DNA of 64,000 bases, taken from assembly GCF_964332355.1 (NCBI RefSeq), contig NZ_OZ201293.1:2604001-2668000 (forward strand). The letters run 5' to 3'. A model generated the notes under the pieces. The model saw only the letters and a program-made list of their open reading frames with translations, searched no databases and was not told where the DNA came from. Origin of the DNA: Imbroritus primus. GTDB lineage: Bacteria > Pseudomonadota > Gammaproteobacteria > Burkholderiales > Burkholderiaceae. Both the position numbers and the translations under genes were made by a program. Shown here one piece after another: positions 54,978-62,646 of this stretch. Numbering within the stretch: position 1 is the first letter of the stretch; each line of letters starts with the position of its first letter.

Positions 54978-56480
54978 TTACTCTTCCTGGAAGGCCTCTT
55001 CGCGCTTCTTCTTGATCGATGGCAGGGTCACCACCGCAACCAGGACGGCCGCGGCGATCAGCAGGCCCAGCGAAAGCGGACGGGTGACGAACACCGAGAA
55101 CTCACCGCGCGACAGCAGCAGGGCGCGCCGGAAGTTTTCTTCCATCATCGGTCCGAGCACGAAGCCCAGCAGCAACGGAGCAGGTTCCATGCGCAGCTTG
55201 TAGAACAGGTAGCCGAGCAGGCCGAAACCGGCAGCCATGAAGACGCTGAAGGTCGAGTTGTTCACCGAGTACACGCCGATCGCACAGAACACCAGGATGG
55301 CGGGATACAGCAGACGATACGGCACGGTCAGCAGCTTCACCCAGATGCCAATCAGCGGCAGGTTCAGGATGATGAGCATCAGGTTACCGATCCACATCGA
55401 GGCGATCAGGCCCCAGAACAGCGTCGGGTTGCTGGTCATGACCTGCGGACCCGGCTGGATATTGTGGATGGTCATCGCACCGACCATCAGCGCCATCACG
55501 GCGTTCGGCGGAATACCGAGCGTCAACAGCGGGATGAACGAGGTCTGGGCCGCAGCATTGTTAGCCGCTTCCGGACCGGCCACGCCTTCAATGGCGCCCT
55601 TGCCGAACTCATGAACGTACTTGGACGTCTTCTTTTCCAGTGCGTAGGCTGCAAACGAAGCCAGCGCCGCGCCGCCGCCCGGCAGGATACCGAGGGCCGA
55701 ACCCAGCGCCGTACCACGCAGGATGGCGGGCGTCATGCGCTTGAAGTCTTCCTTCTTCGGCATGAGGCTGGTCACCGCATTGGTGAAGGTCTCGCGCTTT
55801 TCCTTCTGCTCGAGGTTGGCCACGATTTCCGCAAAGCCGAACACACCCATGGCCAGTGCCACGAAGTCCAGGCCGTCGGTCAGCTCAGCCACGTCGAACG
55901 AGAAGCGCGCCGCGCCCGAGTTCACATCGGTACCGACCATGCCCAGCAGCAGACCGAACACGATCATGCCGATTGCCTTGACCAGCGAACCGGAGGCCAG
56001 CACCACGGCGCCGATCAGGCCCAGCACCATCAGCGAGAAGTACTCGGCTGGGCCAAACTTGAAGGCCACTTCCGCCAGCGGGGCAGCAAAGGCGGCCAGG
56101 ATCAGCGTGGCCACGCAGCCGGCGAAGAACGAACCGATACCGGCGGTGGCCAGCGCCACGCCAGCGCGGCCGCGCCGTGCCATCTGGTAGCCGTCGATCA
56201 CTGTTACCACCGACGACGATTCACCCGGCAGGTTCACCAGAATAGCCGTGGTCGAACCGCCGTACTGGGCGCCGTAGTAAATGCCGGCCAGCATGATCAG
56301 TGCCGATTCCGGCGGCAGCGCATAGGTGGCCGGCAGCAGCATGGCAATGGTCGCCACCGGACCCAGGCCCGGCAGCACGCCGATCAGGGTGCCGAGCAGA
56401 CAGCCCATGAAGGCGTACAGGAGGTTGGTATACGTAAACGCCGCACCGAACCCCAACATCAGGTTATTCATCAATTCCAT
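54978..56480 (-). CDS. tctA: tripartite tricarboxylate transporter, large permease TctA
   Basis: 500 residues with about 12 membrane helices. TctA signatures: GCLLGTLIGVLPGLGPVATIAMLLP, YYGAQYGGSTTAILVNLPGE, and GILPGGGAALASFAAYALEKK. With TctB and a periplasmic Bug protein it imports carboxylates. It starts 10 bases after tctB. Confidence 0.94.
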   Translation of the reverse strand: MELMNNLMLGFGAAFTYTNLLYAFMGCLLGTLIGVLPGLGPVATIAMLLPATYALPPESALIMLAGIYYGAQYGGSTTAILVNLPGESSSVVTVIDGYQMARRGRAGVALATAGIGSFFAGCVATLILAAFAAPLAEVAFKFGPAEYFSLMVLGLIGAVVLASGSLVKAIGMIVFGLLLGMVGTDVNSGAARFSFDVAELTDGLDFVALAMGVFGFAEIVANLEQKEKRETFTNAVTSLMPKKEDFKRMTPAILRGTALGSALGILPGGGAALASFAAYALEKKTSKYVHEFGKGAIEGVAGPEAANNAAAQTSFIPLLTLGIPPNAVMALMVGAMTIHNIQPGPQVMTSNPTLFWGLIASMWIGNLMLIILNLPLIGIWVKLLTVPYRLLYPAILVFCAIGVYSVNNSTFSVFMAAGFGLLGYLFYKLRMEPAPLLLGFVLGPMMEENFRRALLLSRGEFSVFVTRPLSLGLLIAAAVLVAVVTLPSIKKKREEAFQEE

Positions 56481-56490
56481 GATTGGATCC

Positions 56491-56952
56491 TTAGTGGGCC
56501 ATGAAGGCGGGCCAGAGCGGGAACTGCAGGTTCAGGCCGTAGACGAAGGCGCCGTAGCTGAGAGCGGTGAGCACCAGTGCATTGACAGCCGCCCACTTGA
56601 AGTCGAACTCGTGGCTGGCCATGCTGGAGACGATCACGAGAATCGGCAGGGAAATCAGCAGACCGAGCGGATACAGCAGCAGGCCGAACATCACCACCGA
56701 GCCGAGGATCCACAGCAGCGTCTTGACGTCCCAGCGATCGAGCTTGTCCGGCTCAGCCTTGGGTGACACGGAACCGGCGATCACCATCAATCCCAGCAAG
56801 GTCAGGATGATGCCGAGCCAGAAGGGAAAGTAACCCGGCCCCATCTTGGCCGCTGTCCCCATGGTGTAGCTTGTGGACACGTACGAGAAGCCTACGCCGA
56901 CCACAGCGTAGAACAACCCGGACGCAAAGTCCTTATGGTTTCTTATTTCCAA
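56491..56952 (-). CDS. tctB: tripartite tricarboxylate transporter, small permease TctB
   Basis: 153 residues with four membrane helices (GLFYAVVGVGFSYVS, FPFWLGIILTLLGLMVIAG, two more after residue 85). I chose a TTG start at 56952 because an AAGGAG site stands seven bases upstream and the product starts EIRNHKDFASG like homologues. The frame is also open to an ATG at 56976, but that one has no ribosome-binding site. Confidence 0.85.
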   Translation of the reverse strand: MEIRNHKDFASGLFYAVVGVGFSYVSTSYTMGTAAKMGPGYFPFWLGIILTLLGLMVIAGSVSPKAEPDKLDRWDVKTLLWILGSVVMFGLLLYPLGLLISLPILVIVSSMASHEFDFKWAAVNALVLTALSYGAFVYGLNLQFPLWPAFMAH

Positions 56953-57281
56953 CTCCACTCTCCTTTTGCGGTTCATTGCGCCAGAAAAATATTCAAGCTG
57001 GGCAAATTTAAGCCGCCTCCCTTTCAGTTCGCTTTCCATAAAAATGCGCACGGACGAAGGAGATTGAAAATGGACTCAAAACTATTGTGAAGCGTATCCC
57101 GGAGCTGTCACCGATTCGCCGCAACCCACAAAAAAACCATATAAATCAACAGTTAACTCTCAATAACCAACCATTTAAATTTTATATTTAAAATATCCCA
57201 AAATATCTTAACAATCCTATGCAAAAAGTTGATTACGCACACATTACCAAATGGAAAGATTGTTTTCGCCCTATCGGTGAC
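56953..57281. other. AT-rich intergenic region upstream of tctB
   Basis: No gene seen. From about 57120 to 57240 it is strikingly AT-rich for this genome (runs such as TTTAAATTTTATATTTAAAATA). It probably holds the tctBA promoter and could bind an H-NS-like protein. Confidence 0.5.
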
Positions 57282-57318
57282 AAAAAAAAAAAGCCGGACA
57301 CGTTTCCGTGTCCGGCTT
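57282..57318 (-). terminator. strong terminator after the M81 peptidase gene
   Basis: On the reverse strand, a perfect 12-bp stem with 4-base loop (57291-57302 with 57307-57318) is followed by 11 T residues. It separates the peptidase/Bug unit from tctBA. Confidence 0.93.
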
Positions 57319-57341
57319 GCAATGCGTGCAGGTATCTAAAA

Positions 57342-58844
57342 TCAGTCCAGCGTCATATCCGGCTCAAGAGGATAGATCGGGCGGCTCAGATGCTTGAACG
57401 GGAAATCCGCATAGTCCGAACTGCACACACCCGGCCCCGCCACCAGCACGATATGGCGGGCAATCGGTTCGAATCCGGCGCGAAAATGCTGGCGCGACTT
57501 GATCAGGATGTAACGTGTCCGGTCCAGATCGATGCCAGCGTGCGTAAACAGACCGGCATCGAATGGCTCCTGCGGCTTTTCGCACACGAACACGCGCACG
57601 CCGCCGCCGATATCGAGTACCGCCGTGCGCCCGAGGCTCAGTTGCATGCCGGTGAACATCGGACCGGTCACACGGTAGTTGCCATCGGTGATGCGCCACA
57701 CCCGGCCCGTCAGGGTCAGCGGCTGGCCCTTGAGGCCAAGCGCGGGCATGTCGGTCTTGCCGCCGACGGCGACCGTCACGTCGGCACCCTCGCCTGCCTC
57801 GACCAGCTGCGCCACCGCTTGCGGATCCCAGAATGGCCCGGCCACGACGTCTTCCAGCCCCTGCCGCAGCACTTCGGCCAACACGCTCATTTCATCCGTC
57901 GGACCGCCCGCACCGCAGTTATCGCCATGATCGACCAGCACGATGGGGCCGGCGTCGAGCGTCTTTGCGTGCGCAATCGAGGTCTCCATGGGTTCGAGCG
58001 GAAAGATGAAGTCCGCGCGGCGATCCCAGGCCATGCCGCACAGCTCGTCCAGCAATGCTTCGCCCGCGGCACGATGCCGGGCATCCGCGACGATCACCAC
58101 GGATAGTCCCACATGAGGAATGTCAGCTAGCGGGAAACCACCGAACACGGAGGCATTCAGCACCTCGCCCTTGGCCTCGGCGGCCATGGCGCGGTCCATG
58201 ATGTCTTTCATCGGTTGCTCACGTGGCGTCTGGCGCAGCATGTGGGTCAGCATCGGCAGCCGGCGCCACAGCAGCACCGGCGCGACCTCGCCGCGCAGTG
58301 CCGCCATGAGCGTACGTGCGGCGCGGGCGCCGGTCTCGTACACATCGATGTGCGGATAGGTGCAGTACCCGGCGATGGCGGTGGCATTCTCGATCAGCGT
58401 GGCGCTGAAGTTCGCATGAAAATCGAGCGCCACCGCAATGGGAACCGCTGGCGCCACGGCGCGAATACGGCGCAGCAGTTCGCCTTCGGCATCGGGATAG
58501 CCATCGGCGACCATGGCACCATGCAGATCGAGCAGCACCGCATCGCAGCCGTCGCGCACGGCACTGACAATGGTGAACGCCATATGCTCGAAGGCATCGC
58601 GCGTCACGACACCGCTGGGCACCGAGTTGGCCAGGAGCGGCATGACAAACTCATCGCCCTGCTCCCGCACCAGATCCATAAAGGCTGCGGCAGCGCTGTT
58701 GGTGTTTTCGGTGGCGCGGATGGCGGCCTCGCCATATACCGGACCATCGTTGCCACCGGTGCCGCGACAGAATGACGACAGTGGCGTGGGCAGCGGCGAA
58801 AACGTATTGGTTTCATGCCGCATCAGGGCAATGACGAAACGCAT
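57342..58844 (-). CDS. M81 family metallopeptidase (MlrC/microcystinase C-like)
   Basis: 500 residues. N-terminal ALMRHETNTFSP and the DLHGAMV motif with metal ligands, then VALDFHANFS and a C-terminal MlrC domain (about 300-480). Family members cleave linear peptides or related amide bonds, and many sit near transporters. It follows the Bug-protein gene by 22 bases, so the two probably act on one imported compound. Confidence 0.87.
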   Translation of the reverse strand: MRFVIALMRHETNTFSPLPTPLSSFCRGTGGNDGPVYGEAAIRATENTNSAAAAFMDLVREQGDEFVMPLLANSVPSGVVTRDAFEHMAFTIVSAVRDGCDAVLLDLHGAMVADGYPDAEGELLRRIRAVAPAVPIAVALDFHANFSATLIENATAIAGYCTYPHIDVYETGARAARTLMAALRGEVAPVLLWRRLPMLTHMLRQTPREQPMKDIMDRAMAAEAKGEVLNASVFGGFPLADIPHVGLSVVIVADARHRAAGEALLDELCGMAWDRRADFIFPLEPMETSIAHAKTLDAGPIVLVDHGDNCGAGGPTDEMSVLAEVLRQGLEDVVAGPFWDPQAVAQLVEAGEGADVTVAVGGKTDMPALGLKGQPLTLTGRVWRITDGNYRVTGPMFTGMQLSLGRTAVLDIGGGVRVFVCEKPQEPFDAGLFTHAGIDLDRTRYILIKSRQHFRAGFEPIARHIVLVAGPGVCSSDYADFPFKHLSRPIYPLEPDMTLD

Positions 58845-58866
58845 GATCGATCCTTGCTGCGACGGC

Positions 58867-59841
58867 TCAGTTGGCTTCGAGGTTTACAAACTTGGCGATG
58901 GCCCCGTAACGCGCGGTTTCCGCATGGAGGAACTTGCGGGCCTCCGCCGGCGGCGTCAGCAACGGCTCGTAGGCTAGCGACTCCAGACGTGCCGCGAAAT
59001 CGGCTTCACCGACGCTCACCTTCACCTCCTGATAGAGACGGTCGACAATGGCCTGAGGGGTGCCGGTCTTAACCATCAGAGCCAGATTGGCACGCACCAT
59101 GAGCGCGTTCTTGTCGTTGGCCTTCTGGGTTTCCAGCTTGGGGAACTGCTTCACCGGCTCAACTTGCAGCGTCGCCAGCGGCTTGACCTTGCCGCTCGTC
59201 ACATAGGCCACCGAGGAGCCGATTACGTCAACGTGCGCATCAGTTTGACCGCCGATCAGGTCGGCCATGGCCGGCGGGGAGCCGCGATACGGCACGATCG
59301 CAAAATCAAGCTTGTTCTGCTGTTTCCAGTTGGCCAGGCCGAGGTGCGCGGCGCCACCCACGGTATTGATGCTGATCGACACCTTGCCTGGGTTCTTCTG
59401 GATATAGGCCTTGAGTTCCGTCAGCGAGGTTTCCTTGCGATCCGCACGTGCCACGATCCAGTGCGGCACCGTGTTGACGATGGTGACCGGCGTCAACTCG
59501 GTATCGGGGTTGTAGCGCAGGCCCTTCACCGTATGGGGATTGATATTCAGCGAGCCATCGCTCGTCAGCAGCAGCGTGTAGCCATCGGCATTGTCCTTGA
59601 GCACCGACATCACGCCAGGTACCGTCGCTCCGCCAGAAATGTTCTCGACCACGATCGGTTGACCGAGACGCTTTTCCAGCTTCTGTGCCAGCGCGCGGCC
59701 GACGATGTCGTAGGAACCGCCTGCGGGAAACGGCACCACCAGGCGGATCGGCCGGTCCGGCCACGCGGCATGTGCCGCAGCCGCCGAACACAATGCCACG
59801 CCAACCACCAGCGACCGCATCAGAGTATGGATTTTGCTCAC
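58867..59841 (-). CDS. tripartite tricarboxylate transporter substrate-binding protein (Bug family)
   Basis: 324 residues from a GTG at 59841, which has an AGGAGA site six bases upstream. Signal peptide ending AAAAHA (about 30), then WPDRPIRLVVPFPAGGSYDIVGRALAQKL, the Bug/TctC hallmark. It would deliver a carboxylate-type ligand to a TctAB permease such as the one encoded downstream. Divergent from a LysR gene, its likely regulator. Confidence 0.92.
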   Translation of the reverse strand: MSKIHTLMRSLVVGVALCSAAAAHAAWPDRPIRLVVPFPAGGSYDIVGRALAQKLEKRLGQPIVVENISGGATVPGVMSVLKDNADGYTLLLTSDGSLNINPHTVKGLRYNPDTELTPVTIVNTVPHWIVARADRKETSLTELKAYIQKNPGKVSISINTVGGAAHLGLANWKQQNKLDFAIVPYRGSPPAMADLIGGQTDAHVDVIGSSVAYVTSGKVKPLATLQVEPVKQFPKLETQKANDKNALMVRANLALMVKTGTPQAIVDRLYQEVKVSVGEADFAARLESLAYEPLLTPPAEARKFLHAETARYGAIAKFVNLEAN

Positions 59842-60030
59842 AACTTGTCTCCTGACTAAAGCCCGTCCCACCCCGGCGCCCGCGAAAGAACACGCGGTAT
59901 CCAGCCGGATGGACCGGATTCGATTGATGTGCGGGCCAGTATAGAAGCGCGCCAAATAAACCAAAAGTGAATAAATTTCTTCTATCATTAAGTAAATGGT
60001 TAATATCTGAGATTTTCTGCACTGCACCCC
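59842..60030. promoter_or_regulatory. divergent promoter region between the Bug gene and LysR gene
   Basis: About 190 bases. An AT-rich stretch (59957-60007, with AAATAAACCAAAAGTGAATAAA words) lies next to the LysR gene, where LysR-type regulators usually bind T-N11-A sites. No exact operator is assigned. Confidence 0.4.
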
Positions 60031-60993
60031 ATGCATCCCGATCCGACTCCCGCCCATGCCTTGCTGACCCGCCTGAAACTGCGCCATCTGCGGTTGTTGC
60101 TGGCCCTGTCGCAACGCGGCAGCGCGGCTGCCGTGGCCACGCAGTTCCACGTGAGCCCGGCGGCCGTGTCCAAAGCGCTGGCGGAAATCGAAGACATCGC
60201 GGGGACCCCGCTGTTCGAACGCAATGCACGCGGCATGCGCCCGACCCCTGCAGGGAGCGAACTGATCGCAGGCGCCGGCGTGGTAATTGCGCAGATTGAA
60301 CGCCTGGCCGAATCGCTGCAGGCAGTCCGCACCGGCACACAGGGCCAGCTCACGCTCGCGTTTCGCACCAATTCAGTCCAGCCATTTCTCGCCCAGGCCG
60401 TCGCGGCATTTCAGGAACAGTATCCCGGCGTGACCATCCATGTCGTCGAAGGCGGGATCGGCGACCTTATCCATCGATTGTCGGAGGGCGATCTCGATCT
60501 GCTGTTCGCCTATGAAGACCCGCGCCTGGAGCGCCGCGAACTCGATGCCACCCCCATCGTGGCCGGCCAGGATGTGGTCGTGGTCGCCAGCCCGGCACAC
60601 CCGCTGCGCCGCCGCAAGCGGCTGGCCGCCTCTGACCTGCTGGAACAACGCTGGTGCATTCCCGCCGACGGCTCACGCATGCTGCATCATCTGCAGACAG
60701 CTTTTCGCAGCCTCGGGCAACCCGTACCCAGTCGTGGCATCCACACCAGCGACGTTGCCATGACCGTGAACCTGCTGCAGCACGCCGGCTATCTCGCGGT
60801 CTATCCGCGACGCATCGCCAACCAACTGGCCGCCGCTGGCACGGCCTGCATCCTGCCGGTCCCACTGCCTTGCCGGGTGGAGCCGGTGGTCGCCGTGTGG
60901 AATCGCCTGCTGGTACCGCGCGGACCGGCCCAGATATTCCGCGAATTCGCCGTGCGCCAGGCGGAAGAAAACGGCTTGCGCGCAAACGGCTGA
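60031..60993 (+). CDS. LysR family transcriptional regulator of the TTT/M81 locus
   Basis: 320 residues. N-terminal helix-turn-helix LRLLLALSQRGSAAAVATQFHVSPAAVSKALAEIE, then a periplasmic-binding-like effector domain from about 95. Similar to GbpR/CbeR-type regulators of catabolic genes. Divergent from the Bug gene, so probably controls it, with the imported compound as coinducer (inferred). Confidence 0.9.
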   Translation: MHPDPTPAHALLTRLKLRHLRLLLALSQRGSAAAVATQFHVSPAAVSKALAEIEDIAGTPLFERNARGMRPTPAGSELIAGAGVVIAQIERLAESLQAVRTGTQGQLTLAFRTNSVQPFLAQAVAAFQEQYPGVTIHVVEGGIGDLIHRLSEGDLDLLFAYEDPRLERRELDATPIVAGQDVVVVASPAHPLRRRKRLAASDLLEQRWCIPADGSRMLHHLQTAFRSLGQPVPSRGIHTSDVAMTVNLLQHAGYLAVYPRRIANQLAAAGTACILPVPLPCRVEPVVAVWNRLLVPRGPAQIFREFAVRQAEENGLRANG

Positions 60994-61020
60994 ACCGCCG
61001 GCAGCGATACGGCGCACATG

Positions 61021-61045
61021 AAAAAGCCCCGGCTATTGCCGGGGC
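61021..61045 (-). terminator. intrinsic terminator after nrdB
   Basis: 8-bp stem GCCCCGGC with GCCGGGGC (4-base loop), with a T-run on the reverse strand, about 40 bases past the nrdB stop. Confidence 0.9.
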
Positions 61046-61086
61046 GTCAGGCGCTGCCAATACAACGCCATGCCGGGAGTGCCGCT

Positions 61087-62319
61087 TTACTCCCAGCTCA
61101 GTGCGCCACCCGTCTGGTACTCGATGACACGCGTCTCGAAGAAGTTACGCTCCTTCTTCAGGTCGATCATCTCGCTCATCCACGGGAAGGGGTTTTCCTC
61201 GTTCGGGAACAGCGGATCAAGACCGATCTGCTGGCAACGGCGATTGCAGATGAAGCGCAGGTAGCTCTTGAACATCGGCGCATTCAAGCCCAGCACGCCG
61301 CGCGGCATGGTGTCCTCGGCGTAGCGGTATTCGAGGTCCACGGCCTTCTTGAACAGCTCGCGGATCTCGTCCTTGAATTCCGGCGTCCACAGGTGCGGGT
61401 TTTCCGACTTGATGGTGTTGATCAGGTCGATACCGAAGTTGCAGTGCATGGACTCGTCGCGCAGGATGTACTGGTACTGCTCGGCCGCGCCCGTCATCTT
61501 GTTCTGGCGGCCCAGCGCCAGGATCTGCGTGAAGCCGACGTAGAAGAACAGGCCTTCCATGATGCAGGCGAACACGATCAGCGACTTCAGCAGCTGCTGG
61601 TCGGTCTCCGGCGTGCCGGTCTTGAACGACGGATCGGTCAGCACGTCGATGAACGGGATCAGGAACTCATCCTTGTCGCGGATCGACTGCACTTCGTGAT
61701 ACGCATTGAAGATCTCGCCCTCTTCCAGGCCCAGCGATTCGACGATGTACTGGTAGGCATGCGTGTGGATCGCTTCCTCGAACGCCTGGCGCAGCAGGAA
61801 CTGGCGGCACTCCGGCGCGGTGATGTGGCGATAGGTGCCCAGCACGATATTGTTGGCCGCCAGCGAATCCGCCGTCACGAAGAAGCCGAGATTGCGCTTG
61901 ATGATGCGGCGCTCGTCCTCGGTCAGGCCGTTCGGATCCTTCCACAGCGCGATGTCGCGCGACATGTTGATTTCCTGCGGCATCCAGTGATTCGCGCAGC
62001 CGGCCAGATACTTTTCCCAGGCCCACTTGTACTTGAACGGCACCAGCTGGTTGACGTCGGTCTTGGCGTTGATGACGCGCTTGTCCGCCGCATTCACGCG
62101 GCGCGTGCTCTGCGCGCCGATCGCGTTGGCATGCGTCCCCAGAATGCCCTCGCCCGGCGCCACCGGCGCGGCTACCGGCGTGGCCGAAGGCGGCAAGGCA
62201 CCGAGCTCGTCCGGCGTGCGGTAAGCCTGCACAGCCGGCTGCAGCGCAGGCTGTGCCTGCGGGGCGGATTGCGGGGTGCTCTGCGGTGCGCTTTGAACGT
62301 CGTCGTCCCAGCTCAGCAT
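61087..62319 (-). CDS. nrdB: ribonucleotide reductase class Ia, beta subunit
   Basis: 410 residues from the ATG at 62319 with a GGAG site upstream. Diiron-tyrosyl radical subunit: EDERRIIKRNLGFF, RQAFEEAIHTHAYQYI and the Glu/His pair in the SMHCNFGIDLI segment. The N-terminal 50 residues are a Gln/Pro/Ala-rich extension with SAPQ-type repeats not found in E. coli NrdB. It pairs with nrdA upstream. Confidence 0.96.
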   Translation of the reverse strand: MLSWDDDVQSAPQSTPQSAPQAQPALQPAVQAYRTPDELGALPPSATPVAAPVAPGEGILGTHANAIGAQSTRRVNAADKRVINAKTDVNQLVPFKYKWAWEKYLAGCANHWMPQEINMSRDIALWKDPNGLTEDERRIIKRNLGFFVTADSLAANNIVLGTYRHITAPECRQFLLRQAFEEAIHTHAYQYIVESLGLEEGEIFNAYHEVQSIRDKDEFLIPFIDVLTDPSFKTGTPETDQQLLKSLIVFACIMEGLFFYVGFTQILALGRQNKMTGAAEQYQYILRDESMHCNFGIDLINTIKSENPHLWTPEFKDEIRELFKKAVDLEYRYAEDTMPRGVLGLNAPMFKSYLRFICNRRCQQIGLDPLFPNEENPFPWMSEMIDLKKERNFFETRVIEYQTGGALSWE

Positions 62320-62420
62320 AGTCAGATTCTCCAATGTCACCCCTGTTGGACAGGGATCAGTATTCGTTGTTTCGACCGTCAACCCAGGCAAACGGTCGGT
62401 GTTTCAAGCCGCTCTGCGCC

Positions 62421-62640
62421 ACCTCGCCGGCAGCCGCATCGGGCGGAAAAGGAGCGAAGCTGTTTGAGCCCCGAGCGCAGCGAGGGCGAGTTCTTCGCAC
62501 CCCGCCCGATGCGGCTGCCGGCGAGGTCTCCCTTGAGGCCAAGCCTCAAGGGTGGCGCAGGCCGGACGCCTTTCTTTGGTTACTTTCTTTGGCAAGACAA
62601 AGAAAGTGACTTGCCGCCGGGCAACCCCCGGCCTGCAAGC
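62421..62640. repeat. intergenic repeat element with 26-bp inverted repeat between nrdA and nrdB
   Basis: A perfect 26-base inverted repeat (62421-62446 with 62502-62527) encloses 55 bases. It is followed by a smaller palindrome, ACTTTCTTT with AAAGAAAGT (62582-62608), and a G+C-rich tail. The TTTCTTTGGTTACTTTCTTTG-like core resembles an intergenic repeat I recall in several Burkholderiales; the copy number here was not checked. Confidence 0.8.
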
Positions 62641-62646
62641 CCCCAA

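Noticed and set aside
54777..56504. 575-codon forward frame antisense to tctA
   Set aside because: tctA has canonical motifs and membrane helices; the antisense frame is Gln/His/Arg-rich and lacks any.
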